A stretch of 64,000 bases of DNA from JAAETI01 sp964195945. GTDB lineage: Bacteria; Actinomycetota; Acidimicrobiia; Spongiisociales; UBA5794. Below are positions 42,849 through 51,431 of this stretch, one piece after another; position 1 is the stretch's first letter, and each line of letters starts with the position of its first letter. The stretch spans positions 1 to 64,000 of the forward strand of contig CAXMRC010000150.1 in NCBI GenBank assembly GCA_964195945.1, in the 5' to 3' direction. Under the pieces are notes generated by a model. That model searched no databases. It saw only the letters and a list, made by a program, of their open reading frames with translations, and was not told the origin of the DNA. A program made the translations under genes and the position numbers.

Positions 42849-43645
42849 GCCCTTAACCAGGTCGCCACGAACCCCATCACATCCTCTTGTTCCGGTTCGT
42901 TGTGGGTTTCGTGGCGCAGGCCTGCAAACAGCTTCCGTTCCACCCCGGGGAGTGCCGCCAAGGGCGCCGACGCACGAGGAGGAACCAGTTCATCGTCGGC
43001 GCCATGAATGACGAGGGTCGGTGTGGTGAGGCGGTTGAGCTTGTCTTTGATGTTGTCCATCTGACTCAAGAACACGGCGCCAAAGCGAGCAGTTGTTTTC
43101 GTTTGAACGAGCGGGTCTGCGAAGTACTTCTTTCCAACCGCAGGGTCACGGGAGAGTTGTTCGCCTTTGATCGAGCTGGGAAAGTACATCCCGGGCCGGA
43201 TCCGGCTCATGACTTTGGCAGCGAGACGAAGCGGAGCAGGTACATCGGCCGACAGTGCCGGGGCTGACAACACAAACAGGTCAGGCTGTGGTCTAACACT
43301 TACCCCATAGGAGGCAGCCACCAACCCGCCCATCGAGTGACCGTAGATGACCGAGGGGACGTCCTTTGGCATCTCGCCAAGCACCACCTCCACGTCATCC
43401 AGGTACTCATCGAATGACCCGAGGTCCATCCTGTCGCCACCGGATGCCCCATGACCACGCTGGTCGAACGCCAAGACGCAGAAGCCCTGGGCGACGAGAT
43501 AATCACCGACATGTTCGTACCGTCCGGAGTGCTCACCGAGACCGTGCACGATCAGCACCCGTGCGATGGGGTTCTCGCAGGCCCAATGCCTGATGAGAAG
43601 GCCCAAACCGTCGTTCGCCATCAGTTGCGACGTCGTGCTGGTCAT
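42836..43645 (-). CDS. Alpha/beta hydrolase (monoacylglycerol lipase-like)
   Basis: The 269-aa protein has VLIVHGLGEHSGRYEHV, FDQRGHGASGG, VIYGHSMGGLVAAS (nucleophile Ser in GHSMG), VIHGADDELVPP (Asp) and a C-terminal LRHETHNEPEQEDV (His). These match the serine-aquamembrane lysophospholipase/monoglyceride lipase group. ATG overlaps the ppgK stop by 4 bp. It is last in the gcvT-ppgK operon. Confidence 0.87.
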   Translation of the reverse strand: MTSTTSQLMANDGLGLLIRHWACENPIARVLIVHGLGEHSGRYEHVGDYLVAQGFCVLAFDQRGHGASGGDRMDLGSFDEYLDDVEVVLGEMPKDVPSVIYGHSMGGLVAASYGVSVRPQPDLFVLSAPALSADVPAPLRLAAKVMSRIRPGMYFPSSIKGEQLSRDPAVGKKYFADPLVQTKTTARFGAVFLSQMDNIKDKLNRLTTPTLVIHGADDELVPPRASAPLAALPGVERKLFAGLRHETHNEPEQEDVMGFVATWLRAQLT

Positions 43646-44376
43646 ACCGTTCCTCCGGTTGCGAGTGCTGCGCCGATGATGCCCGCACGGTTCCGGAATC
43701 GCGCAGGAGCGATGGTTGCTCTCGTGTCCAACAAATCCGAGTAGCGATCAAAGTTCTTCGAGATTCCTCCGCCAAGGATGATGTGATCCGGGGGTACCAC
43801 CCGTTCCAAATAGTTCAAGAACTCATTCAGGCGAACCGCCCACTCCCGTTCCGCGAGACCCTCATTTACGAGACGGGCCGCCGCGTAGAGCTCGGCATCC
43901 TCGCCTTTGAATTCCAGATGGCCTAGCTCGGTGTTAGGTACGAGGGCCCCGTCGATGAACAAGGCGCTGCCGATACCCGTCCCCAAGGTCAACAAGAGGA
44001 CAACGCCAAAGCGATCTCGGGCCGCTCCCCACATGTTCTCTGCTAGCCCGGCTGCATCCGCATCATTCAGGACGGTGACGGGCAACCCCAGCCGTCCGGT
44101 CAGGTCCGCCCCGGCGTCGGTGCCTATCCACGAGTCGTCGATATTGGCAGCCGTATAGGCCACCCCTGATCGGACGATTGCGGGCAAAGCGCAACCAACC
44201 GGCCCCGTCCAGCCGAAATGAGAAACCAACTCGCCGATGACGTCGTAGACGGCCTCTGGAGTCGACGGTTGCGGCGTGGGTATACGCATGCGTTTCACCA
44301 CGCGTTTTCCTGTTGCGAGCTCAACGGGAGCAGCCTTGATCCCGCTACCCCCTACATCGATTCCCAGGGCCTCCAT
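43642..44376 (-). CDS. ppgK: Polyphosphate glucokinase (ROK family)
   Basis: The 244-aa protein has the ATP/polyphosphate phosphate-1 motif GIDVGGSGIKAAPV, phosphate-2 LTLGTGIGSALFIDG, and the ELGHLEFKGEDAE segment characteristic of PPGK. HIILGGGISKNFDRY follows. It phosphorylates glucose using polyphosphate, or ATP. It follows the GcvPA-like gene by 10 bp and shares an ATGA with the hydrolase. Confidence 0.92.
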   Translation of the reverse strand: MEALGIDVGGSGIKAAPVELATGKRVVKRMRIPTPQPSTPEAVYDVIGELVSHFGWTGPVGCALPAIVRSGVAYTAANIDDSWIGTDAGADLTGRLGLPVTVLNDADAAGLAENMWGAARDRFGVVLLLTLGTGIGSALFIDGALVPNTELGHLEFKGEDAELYAAARLVNEGLAEREWAVRLNEFLNYLERVVPPDHIILGGGISKNFDRYSDLLDTRATIAPARFRNRAGIIGAALATGGTV

Positions 44377-44386
44377 GATGTCCTCT

Positions 44387-44926
44387 CTACGTGCCCGATC
44401 GCACAATCGTACAAAACCGGGCATTCTCTTGCTGCGGCCACGCTACCTGGACGCGTAGCCCACCGGGGTATTCGGGGAAATCTCGACCGAGAGGGGTGCA
44501 ACCGACGAACCCGTTCGCTGTCAACCGTTGCGCTGCGCTCTCCGCCGAACTGGGAAGGCTGGCAACGAACCACGGCGATTCCGGTTGCCCATGGGGCAGG
44601 CGTAACCCTGGTACCTGGGTGAGGCTGGCGGCCAGATGTCGTGCGTCGCGAACCGTCGACCCAGTAAGACCGTGCGGGAGGTCATGCGAGATTTCGAGCA
44701 CCACAGCCGGGGGCGGCGGGCTGGCCTCAAACCGGCCGAAGTAATTGGGCTCTTCCACGATGAACAGTCGGTTCGTGGGAGCCGCGATCGTCTCCCATAC
44801 GGTGCGACCGCCGACCACAGGGACCTCGACCACCCCCGCCAGCCCGGCAAGGTCGCGGAACCATGATGCTCGCGACAGCGCGACTCCATCCATTCCCTGT
44901 TCTGTGGCGATCGCAAGGAGGTCCAC
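44387..44926 (-). CDS. Miniature GcvPA-like (glycine dehydrogenase subunit 1-like) protein
   Basis: The 179-aa protein lies 14 bp after gcvT. The segment VVEVPVVGGRTVWETIAAP followed by FIVEEPNYFGRFE mirrors GcvPA (VxxVPxxDGRxDxxxL... PNFFG). Its end, SPWFVASLPSSAESAAQRL then NGFVGCTPLGRDFPE, resembles the small C-terminal domain of fold-type I PLP enzymes. At 179 aa it is less than half the usual GcvPA length (~440), and most of the large domain is missing. It could be a degenerate regulatory relic or a new subunit. Codon use and operon position suggest a live gene; function unproven. Confidence 0.45.
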   Translation of the reverse strand: MDLLAIATEQGMDGVALSRASWFRDLAGLAGVVEVPVVGGRTVWETIAAPTNRLFIVEEPNYFGRFEASPPPPAVVLEISHDLPHGLTGSTVRDARHLAASLTQVPGLRLPHGQPESPWFVASLPSSAESAAQRLTANGFVGCTPLGRDFPEYPGGLRVQVAWPQQENARFCTIVRSGT

Positions 44927-44940
44927 TCGGCGTCACGGAA

Positions 44941-45984
44941 TCAGCGGTCGAGGAACGGCGGGTTGACCATTTCCACTGCTTGCCACTTGCCTCTCACCTC
45001 TAACTCGAGAGGCGACCGATCAGCAATGGGGGGTGATATGAAGCCCATGCCGATGCCGACCTCGAGCACCGGGCTGAAGTTGCCGGAGGCGACGACCCCT
45101 GTTGCGGCGCCGGAGCGGAGCGGATACCCATGGCGCGGTGGGCGTCGATCGGCGGTGCGAAAGGCGACCAACTGCTTGTTGAGACCGCCATCGCGTTGCG
45201 CCAACAACGCACCACGTCCGACGAATTCGTGATCCCAATCGACCACCCAGGCGAGACCGGCTTCAAGCGGACTCGTCTCCTCATCAAGGTCCTGGCCCCA
45301 AAGCGGATAGCCCATCTCGAGTCGCAGGGTGTCGCGCGCACCGAGGCCAGATGCCACGGCCCCCGCCTCAAGGAGCGCTCTCAGAAGAGCAGCGCCGTTC
45401 TCGTTGGGTACCGCTACCTCGGCGCCTCTCTCACCGGTATACCCGGTGCCTGCAGTCCACATCGGGCCACCGGCAAACTCGCCGGTCTCAACCCGGAAGC
45501 GGCCGGGAACAAGTCCAATTGCGGCCTCTAGCACTTCGGCGCTGTCCGGTCCCTGAACGGCAAGAAGCACCGTGTCGGATCGCACCGGCACTGCTTGAGC
45601 GTCCGAGGAAGCTGTGAACCGCGCAAGCAAATCGTCGAAATTCACACCGTTCGGCATGACCCAGTAGTCATCTTCGGCGAATCGCCAGATGATGATGTCG
45701 TCGACAACACCACCACTTTCGTTGAGGGCCATTGTGTACTGGGCTCGGCCAGGTTTGATCTTGGTGATGTCGTTGCAGAGCTCGCGTCCTATAGCTGCGG
45801 TGGCGCCGGGGCCGCTTAGGTGGAAGCGGCCGAGGTGGGTTACGTCAAAGACCCCAACAGACTGGCGCACCGCCATGTGCTCTGCGATGACACTCTGGTA
45901 TTGGAGAGGCATCTCCCAACCGCCAAAGTCGGTGAAGCGAGCCCCTAGTGCTTCATGTTCAGAGCGCAACGGCGTACCGGGCAT
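44941..45984 (-). CDS. gcvT: Glycine cleavage system T protein (aminomethyltransferase)
   Basis: The 347-aa protein has ALGARFTDFGGWEMPLQYQS, VGVFDVTHLGRFHLSGP, YTMALNESGGVVDDIIIWR, WTAGTGYTGERGAEVAVPNE, and GARDTLRLEMGYPLWGQD. It transfers the methylene group from lipoyl-GcvH to tetrahydrofolate. MTHLG with His replaces the usual MSH/MG variant but keeps the fold. The longer frame to 46275 reads through the upstream nuclease and is rejected. gcvH lies at 50450, GcvP is not in the window. Confidence 0.9.
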   Translation of the reverse strand: MPGTPLRSEHEALGARFTDFGGWEMPLQYQSVIAEHMAVRQSVGVFDVTHLGRFHLSGPGATAAIGRELCNDITKIKPGRAQYTMALNESGGVVDDIIIWRFAEDDYWVMPNGVNFDDLLARFTASSDAQAVPVRSDTVLLAVQGPDSAEVLEAAIGLVPGRFRVETGEFAGGPMWTAGTGYTGERGAEVAVPNENGAALLRALLEAGAVASGLGARDTLRLEMGYPLWGQDLDEETSPLEAGLAWVVDWDHEFVGRGALLAQRDGGLNKQLVAFRTADRRPPRHGYPLRSGAATGVVASGNFSPVLEVGIGMGFISPPIADRSPLELEVRGKWQAVEMVNPPFLDR

Positions 45985-46060
45985 TTGGGAGACCTCCAGA
46001 GTCAAAGTACCGATTGAGCCTAACCCGACCCGGGTGTCTGCACGCAGCGGGAGGAGTCCG

Positions 46061-46510
46061 TCAGCCGACGGCCCGCGTGTCATCTTCGCCGAGGTCTTCG
46101 ATGCGCGGAGCACCAGGCATTCTGGTTGGGACCGTTGGCAGGCCCTGATCTGGTGGCTCTTCCAGACCGTATTTGACCAGCAGGTTGAGATAGTCACGCT
46201 GGTAGAAGACTTTGCACACGATCTCGGGATGGACTTCGTGAAGGAGACGAGCCTTACGGTTCTTCTTTGTGACAAGCTTCTGGCTCATCGTCGTGATCTC
46301 GATGTAGAGATCATCCCCAGGAAGATAGAAGTCCGGGCGGAAGAACTGGACCGGGTTGTTGTCGGCATCGAATTCAATCGCAAACTCGCGCGGCTCGTAC
46401 TCCCAGTCCACTTCGTAGAAATCCAGGAGTCGTGCAAACTGCCGTTCGCTCTCGTGAGCGAAGTCGACTGAATCTGCCGGTTGCGGCTCGTCGAGAAGGT
46501 CGTAGCTCAG
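46061..46510 (-). CDS. PD-(D/E)XK nuclease-like protein
   Basis: From a probable CTG start (46510) overlapping the merR stop (CTGA) with GGAGG ten bases upstream, the frame encodes 149 aa. HESERQFARLLDFYEVDWEY supplies the helix Glu, FRPDFYLPGDDLYIEIT the Asp and Glu, and KLVTKKNRKARLL the Lys, forming a PD-(D/E)XK core. The only ordinary start, GTG 46411, would cut off the first helix. Rv1830-like merR precedes it. Substrate unknown; the tail EDLGEDDTRAVG is acidic. The start choice is inferred. Confidence 0.65.
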   Translation of the reverse strand: MSYDLLDEPQPADSVDFAHESERQFARLLDFYEVDWEYEPREFAIEFDADNNPVQFFRPDFYLPGDDLYIEITTMSQKLVTKKNRKARLLHEVHPEIVCKVFYQRDYLNLLVKYGLEEPPDQGLPTVPTRMPGAPRIEDLGEDDTRAVG

Positions 46511-46980
46511 TTGGCCGTCGCCTCCGTGATTGCGGTGACCGGCGCAGCCTCGCCTGGGAACAACTTGTGGATCTCTCCTTGAAGCTCCGCTTGGACAGGG
46601 CCCACGGCGATTCCAAAAACGCCCTGGCCTTTTTGGAAAACGTCAACAACCTCGTCCGGGCTGTGTGCGGCAAAAATGGTGGCGCCATCCGAGAGCAAGG
46701 TCACGTCGTTGAGCGGGTTATTGCTCTCGAGTTGCTCTCGCAGGATTGTCATGGCACTGCGGATCTTCTTGAGGCTCATGCCTGCGTCGAGCAGACGTTT
46801 GACGACCTTCAACTGCACGATGTCGGAAAAGGAGTAGCGGCGCTGTGTCCCTGAGCCTTGGGCCGATTGGACCGAGGGTTGAATCAGCCCGGTGCGCGCC
46901 CAATAGTCGAGCTGGCGATATGTGATCCCAACCAAACTGCACACCTGTGGGGCGCGATATCCGACGTCCTGCTTATTCAC
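46507..46980 (-). CDS. MerR-family regulator (Rv1830-like)
   Basis: The 157-aa protein has a MerR winged helix (YRAPQVCSLVGITYRQLDYW ARTGL, RRYSFSDIVQLKVVKRLLD) and a C-terminal region with no metal-binding Cys. It matches the second MerR gene of the gcvH-garA neighbourhood in Mycobacterium. It probably regulates cell-division or metabolism genes; its DNA site is unknown. It is preceded by 132 bp without a gene. Confidence 0.86.
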   Translation of the reverse strand: MNKQDVGYRAPQVCSLVGITYRQLDYWARTGLIQPSVQSAQGSGTQRRYSFSDIVQLKVVKRLLDAGMSLKKIRSAMTILREQLESNNPLNDVTLLSDGATIFAAHSPDEVVDVFQKGQGVFGIAVGPVQAELQGEIHKLFPGEAAPVTAITEATAN

Positions 46981-47112
46981 AGCAAGCCTCCTTATGGCTT
47001 GTAGCTTACATCGACGTAATTCCGCCCGTCGAACTACGCCTGTGAAGTTACTGATGACAATCGCGACTTGTCAACAACCCTTGTGGATAACTCAATGAAT
47101 CCGGCATGTCTG

Positions 47113-47613
47113 CTACGACCCTTGGGAGTGCCCAGAATCGAAATCCTCGGGGGTGATGTCTTCGAGGAACTCACGGAAGCGCTCGATCTCTTCCTCTTGG
47201 CCATCCTCTTCGATCTCAACGCCCGCTTCCTCGAGCAAGCCACGGTCCGCAAAAATCGGGGCATCTGCTCTGGCAGCCACAGCTATCGCATCCGATGGCC
47301 GTGCCGAGATCACAGTCTCACCGCCATCTCGATCCAACACGAGGTTGGCAAAGAACGTACCGACGACCAGCTCGGTAACGTCAACACGCACCACCGTGGC
47401 CCCGAGCGACTCGATCACTAGTGCTAGCAAATCGTGTGTCATCGGCCGCTGCGGTTCTACGCCCTGAAGTGCCAAGGCGATGGCGGTAGCTTCGTTGGGC
47501 CCGATCCAAATCGGCAAGTATCGGGAGCCATCGCTCTCGCGAAGCAGCAAGATGGGCACGTTGGTTGGGAGCTCGATGCGTACTCCGACCAGTTGCATTG
47601 CTACGGGATCCAT
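47113..47613 (-). CDS. Bifunctional nuclease family protein (BFN/DUF151)
   Basis: The 166-aa protein has the BFN pattern: VGVRIELPTNVPILLLRESD, YLPIWIGPNEATAIALALQG, RPMTHDLLALVIESLGATVV, and ISARPSDAIAVAARADAPIF, with an acidic tail. Plant and bacterial members show nuclease activity on RNA and DNA. It is the counterpart of Rv1829 and starts 12 bp after the hpt stop. Confidence 0.9.
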   Translation of the reverse strand: MDPVAMQLVGVRIELPTNVPILLLRESDGSRYLPIWIGPNEATAIALALQGVEPQRPMTHDLLALVIESLGATVVRVDVTELVVGTFFANLVLDRDGGETVISARPSDAIAVAARADAPIFADRGLLEEAGVEIEEDGQEEEIERFREFLEDITPEDFDSGHSQGS

Positions 47614-47625
47614 TGCGCCAGCCTA

Positions 47626-48222
47626 TCACCGAGGGTGAGATGAACCGTCGCCGCTTTGGCGCTCTACAAATGCCACTTGTGGAAACGTTTCGTGGAGGTC
47701 CTGGAGCCTGTTCATGTCCATCACGGCCCATAGACCAGGCAGATTCCTATAGCGACCTTCCCAATCGAGACCATATCCAAGCAAGAACTCGTCGCCGATC
47801 TCGAAGCCGCGGTATTCCAAAGGCACGTCGACTATTCGGCGTGGCACTTTGTCCAAGAGGGCCACCGTCTTCAGACTCTCCAGGTTCCGCACCTCGAGGT
47901 TGCGACGCAACGTGCTCAGCGTGAGCCCGGTGTCAACGATGTCTTCAACGAGTAAGACGTGTCTGTTTTCCAGGGAGATCGCCGTATCCATGGCAACGGC
48001 CACTCTGCCCTCGCTTCCGAAGCGCGTCAACAGCAGGAAGTCCACTTCGTGCGGCTCGCTGATACTCCGGATGAGGTCGGCGACAAAGGGGATGGATCCT
48101 TTGAGGACTCCTACGAGGACCGGATTGAGACCGGCATAGTCAGAGGCGATCGCCGCCCCGAGTTCACCGACGCGCTTTTGCAGAGCGGCAGGGCCTACGA
48201 CCTCGAGATATGGAGTGTTCAA
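47626..48222 (-). CDS. Hypoxanthine phosphoribosyltransferase-like protein (copy 2)
   Basis: The 198-aa protein has GVLKGSIPFVADLIR, VLLVEDIVDTGLTL (PRPP loop), VALLDKVPRRIVDV and FLLGYGLDWEGRYRNLPGLW. It is a clear type I PRTase of the Hpt group but diverged from the copy at 14630, with a longer tail. The TTG start overlaps the dac stop (TTGA), indicating tight coupling. The base specificity may differ from copy 1. Confidence 0.87.
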   Translation of the reverse strand: MNTPYLEVVGPAALQKRVGELGAAIASDYAGLNPVLVGVLKGSIPFVADLIRSISEPHEVDFLLLTRFGSEGRVAVAMDTAISLENRHVLLVEDIVDTGLTLSTLRRNLEVRNLESLKTVALLDKVPRRIVDVPLEYRGFEIGDEFLLGYGLDWEGRYRNLPGLWAVMDMNRLQDLHETFPQVAFVERQSGDGSSHPR

Positions 48223-49250
48223 CCCGTCCCACCGAGCGTGATTGGCAGCATCTCGCGGACCATGTCTTCAATCGCCCGAGTACCAGGCGTTTCCCCCCAT
48301 ACTGAGGTGGCCTCGAGTCCGGTTGCGAGCGGTTGTCTGGTCTTGATGACCTTCTGGGTCTCCAAATCGAGTGGTGCGATCGCGGCGCCGCCACCTTCTT
48401 GTTCGATCAATGGGGCAAGGAAACGGTCGCGGATTGTTAGACGGCCGGTGACATAGTCAAACATCGCGGCAGTGTCGGCGAAATGATTCTCGCTGCCCAT
48501 AACCACCCCAACAAAGGTTTGTCCGTCCGCCTCCACCGCGGACACCAAGACCCGACCGGCTTCGCCCGTATATCCCGTCTTCATCCCGACAACGCCTGGA
48601 TACTTGTTGAGAAGGAGGTTCGTATTGGCTGCTATCCGGTCTGCTCCGTTTGGCGCGGGTTTGAATCTGATGAAGCCAGTCCGCGTCAACTGTTTCAGCA
48701 CCTCGTCTTTGAGAACGGCCACCGCAATAGCGGTCAGGTCGCGGGCCGATGTGTAGTGACCTTCTGCGTCGAGGCCATGCGGGTTGACGAAGTGGGAGTG
48801 TGCAAGGCCCATCTCCGCTGCGGTCTCGTTCATCAGCGCCGCAAAACCCTCCACGCTCCCGCCAACGTGCTCAGCCAGTGCATACGCTGCATCGTTTCCC
48901 GACCGGATCAACACGGCCCCGAGCAAGTCTCTGATGCTCCAGACCTCCCCGGCGACGAGCCCGACTTCGGCCTCCCCCACGTCTGCGGCTGTTTCTGAAA
49001 TACGGACCCGGTCGTCGAGCTCGGCGTGTTCTCGCACAACCAGCGCCGTCATCAGCTTTGTCACTGACGCCATCGCCAGTTCCTCGTCGGCATTGTTTTC
49101 GAGGAGGCTTATCCCTGTTCCCACATCGACGACGATCCACGCTGCCGCCTCCAGCGCCGGGGGTTGCGGTATCGAAGGGAATTGCACAGGTGAAGAGAGC
49201 ATGCTCAACGCAGCCAGCACAGCGATTGGTGAAAGCAGCCGCTGCATCAT
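48219..49250 (-). CDS. D-alanyl-D-alanine carboxypeptidase (PBP5-like)
   Basis: The 343-aa protein has a short signal peptide, then the S-x-x-K motif ASVTKLMTALVV, SGN in IRSGNDAAYALAEHVGG, and KTG in GMKTGYTGEAG. These are the class C low-molecular-mass PBP motifs. It trims pentapeptide in the cell wall. A C-terminal ~70-residue tail lacks a clear anchor helix. It overlaps the merR stop by 4 bp (ATGA) and sits inside the garA/merR cluster. Confidence 0.9.
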   Translation of the reverse strand: MMQRLLSPIAVLAALSMLSSPVQFPSIPQPPALEAAAWIVVDVGTGISLLENNADEELAMASVTKLMTALVVREHAELDDRVRISETAADVGEAEVGLVAGEVWSIRDLLGAVLIRSGNDAAYALAEHVGGSVEGFAALMNETAAEMGLAHSHFVNPHGLDAEGHYTSARDLTAIAVAVLKDEVLKQLTRTGFIRFKPAPNGADRIAANTNLLLNKYPGVVGMKTGYTGEAGRVLVSAVEADGQTFVGVVMGSENHFADTAAMFDYVTGRLTIRDRFLAPLIEQEGGGAAIAPLDLETQKVIKTRQPLATGLEATSVWGETPGTRAIEDMVREMLPITLGGTG

Positions 49251-49972
49251 CCCTCGAGCAGTCGACGGAGCCTCGACCTGACCAGGTTCTCTTGAAGCTG
49301 GGCGCCGGCACTCGCCCCATCGGCGAGCACCTCGGCGGCACGACGTCGATTCTTTGGATTGCGGTGACGCAATAGCGGCGTGACGAGCTGTGCCAGCAGA
49401 TCGACCTCGCGATCAGCGGCGAGCCGCAGGGACCGAATATGGCGTCCCTCAAAGCCACGGCCAAACAATCGATATGCCGAGCGGGCAATCGCTAGGTCCT
49501 CGTCGCGAAACACCTGGCGCCCATCGGGCAATTCGAGCGGGCTTAGTACACCCTGGGTAATCAGTTCCTCTACCTGTTCGCGGCTGAGGCCGCTGGCCCT
49601 GCATAGTTCATCAATAGCCATCGAGACACCGGCGCTGCCAAAGTAGGCTTCTGGCGCCGGACCGCTGTCCCGCGGTGTTGTGGTGTCTTCGCCTCGATCC
49701 CATGATGTCAGCTTCGATTTGATTACCTTGAGCGGCAGGAAGTGGTCGCGTTGCTCACTAAGAACGTAGCGAAGGCGTTCGACATCTTCCTCAGCAAACA
49801 TCCGATACCCGGAAGGGCTTCTCGTCGGCGCGATCAAGCCCTGAGCCTCGAGGAAGCGCACCTTCGATACCGAGATATCAGGGAAATCCGCACGCAGACT
49901 GTTGATGACCTCGCCAATGGAACGGGTCTTGCGAGCAGCGAATTGAGCCGGGGCGCTGGCTTCGTCAGCCAT
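49247..49972 (-). CDS. MerR-family regulator (Rv1828-like)
   Basis: The 241-aa protein has a MerR DNA-binding domain (RSIGEVINSLRADFPDISVS, RYVLSEQRDHFLPLKVIK) and a second MerR-like domain from about 110 (SREQVEELITQGVLSPLELP DGRQVF). This two-domain layout is typical of Rv1828. Its ATG overlaps the FHA gene by 8 bp, and its stop the dac gene by 4 bp, so a strict operon is indicated. Confidence 0.88.
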   Translation of the reverse strand: MADEASAPAQFAARKTRSIGEVINSLRADFPDISVSKVRFLEAQGLIAPTRSPSGYRMFAEEDVERLRYVLSEQRDHFLPLKVIKSKLTSWDRGEDTTTPRDSGPAPEAYFGSAGVSMAIDELCRASGLSREQVEELITQGVLSPLELPDGRQVFRDEDLAIARSAYRLFGRGFEGRHIRSLRLAADREVDLLAQLVTPLLRHRNPKNRRRAAEVLADGASAGAQLQENLVRSRLRRLLEG

Positions 49973-50378
49973 GTCCGCCGGCCACGACCAGGTGGAACTT
50001 GCCGATGATCACCTCGTCGCCGGGCTGCAACCTGGCACTGTCATGTCGTTCGGCGTTGACATAGGTTCCGTTCGTGGACCGTAGGTCTTCCACATTTAGC
50101 CCATCTTCATCGACAGTGAAACGGGCATGATGGCGGGAAACGGTTACGTCTCCTAAGAAGATCGCGACGTCTTCAGATCGGCCGGCGAGGGTCTTCCCTT
50201 CCCCGAGAACATAAGTCAGACCGGCCCGGGGCCCGCGCTCCACAATCAAGGCGTAGCGAAATGCTCCCTCGATTTTTCCAACCATCTCTCCGACGTCGCC
50301 GGCGCCGCCGTCCGGGTCGTAGTAAACGGTCTTTTCAGCGTCGGGGATGTCGTCGGGCGCGTTGTATTGATCGGCCAT
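49965..50378 (-). CDS. garA: FHA-domain protein, GarA-like
   Basis: The 137-aa protein has an FHA domain (residues about 60-130): TLAGRSEDVAIFLGDVTVSR HHARF, DLRSTNGTYVN, with the conserved Arg, Ser, His and Asn. The N-terminal AEKTVYY has a Thr at a place comparable to the phosphorylated ETT segment of GarA. GarA controls the glutamate/2-oxoglutarate node according to Ser/Thr kinase signals. It lies next to gcvH and merR as in Mycobacterium. Confidence 0.88.
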   Translation of the reverse strand: MADQYNAPDDIPDAEKTVYYDPDGGAGDVGEMVGKIEGAFRYALIVERGPRAGLTYVLGEGKTLAGRSEDVAIFLGDVTVSRHHARFTVDEDGLNVEDLRSTNGTYVNAERHDSARLQPGDEVIIGKFHLVVAGGHG

Positions 50379-50449
50379 AACAATATGGTAGCCGCAAGCC
50401 TCGATAACAGGTTGAGACTTATCGTCGACTGATGAGATAGCTCTCGGCG

Positions 50450-50827
50450 CTACTCGCTAAAGGTCGCGTAGGCGGCAGAATCCATGAGTGCTTCGACACC
50501 GCTGACGTCACCCTCGATGACAACAAACCACGCCGACTCGTAGGGATCGGAATTGATGGTCTCAGGCGCGTCGACAAGCACCTCGTTAGCAGCCACAACC
50601 GTTCCAGCGATGGGCGAATAAACGTCTGCCACCGATTTCGTCGACTCGATCTCTGCGAAGGCTTCCCCCGCCGCCAGTTCGGCACCCACCTCGGGAAGGT
50701 CGACGAAGACGACATCTCCGAGAGCATCCTGGGCGAAATCGGTTATTCCGACGCGGACCTTGCCATCGTCTTCAATCGCTACCCATTCATGGTTCTCGGT
50801 GTAACGGAGTCCCTCTGGAATCTGCAC
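50450..50827 (-). CDS. gcvH: Glycine cleavage system H protein
   Basis: The 125-aa protein has LRYTENHEWV, GITDFAQDALGDVVFVDLPE and the lipoylation site ESTKSVADVYSPIAG. It shuttles the aminomethyl group between GcvP and GcvT. A GTG start follows AGGAG. It lies between pgsA and garA, the Rv1826 position. Confidence 0.95.
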   Translation of the reverse strand: MQIPEGLRYTENHEWVAIEDDGKVRVGITDFAQDALGDVVFVDLPEVGAELAAGEAFAEIESTKSVADVYSPIAGTVVAANEVLVDAPETINSDPYESAWFVVIEGDVSGVEALMDSAAYATFSE

Positions 50828-50860
50828 GGTGTCTCCTGTGTATTCGATCTTGGCCAGAGC

Positions 50861-51418
50861 TTAACTTGTCGATCGATTTGACGATCGCCTTGTGCGGATC
50901 GCTTCTGCCGCATCGCCTGCATATTGCACAGCCACGATGTAATAGAGGATCAGACCGGGCACGCCTGCCAGCCAACCGATAGTGATCCCCCAACTCCACT
51001 CGGAACCGACAAAGAACCATCCGACGGCCGCATACAGCAGCAACGTCGCCAGCTTCCCCATATCTCGAACATCGAGTTTGGTGTGGCCTTTGAATGCAAC
51101 GACGCCGGCGCCAATCGCGACTATTACCTCGCGCACGATTAGCGGCCATGCAAACCACACGGAAAGATCCCCTGAGATGAGACCACCGATCACTGCAGTC
51201 GTTACGGCAAGACGGTCGGCCAGAGGGTCGAGAAACTTGCCGACCTCAGACACTTGATTCAATCGACGTGCAAGGTAACCGTCAATCCAATCGGTCGACC
51301 CAATCACACCCAACAGCCAGCCGGCCGCAAAAGGGTTGTCCTTCCCAAACAGGAGCCATAGGAAGACAGGAATCAGTCCGAGACGGACCAGTGAAATCAG
51401 ATTTGGAATGGTAAGCAC
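50861..51418 (-). CDS. CDP-alcohol phosphatidyltransferase (PgsA-like)
   Basis: The 185-aa membrane protein has the CDP-alcohol motif DWIDGYLARRLNQVSEVGKF then LDPLADRLA (D-G-x2-A-R-x8-G-x3-D-x3-D). It transfers a phosphatidyl group, likely to glycerol-3-phosphate. I chose the GTG at 51418, seven bases after TACCGT and 13 bp after the DUF6941 stop, because VLTIPNLISLVRLGLIPVF is the usual N-terminus. It corresponds in position to pgsA2. Confidence 0.87.
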   Translation of the reverse strand: MLTIPNLISLVRLGLIPVFLWLLFGKDNPFAAGWLLGVIGSTDWIDGYLARRLNQVSEVGKFLDPLADRLAVTTAVIGGLISGDLSVWFAWPLIVREVIVAIGAGVVAFKGHTKLDVRDMGKLATLLLYAAVGWFFVGSEWSWGITIGWLAGVPGLILYYIVAVQYAGDAAEAIRTRRSSNRSTS

Positions 51419-51431
51419 GAGGCTTACGGTA

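Noticed and set aside
45985..46060. Glycine riboswitch before gcvT
   Set aside because: The space is only 76 bp and shows no glycine-aptamer core; the gene appears to be read from upstream.
45985..46275. Longer gcvT start
   Set aside because: The extra 97 residues are the out-of-frame shadow of the nuclease gene; GcvT proteins begin near MPGTPL.
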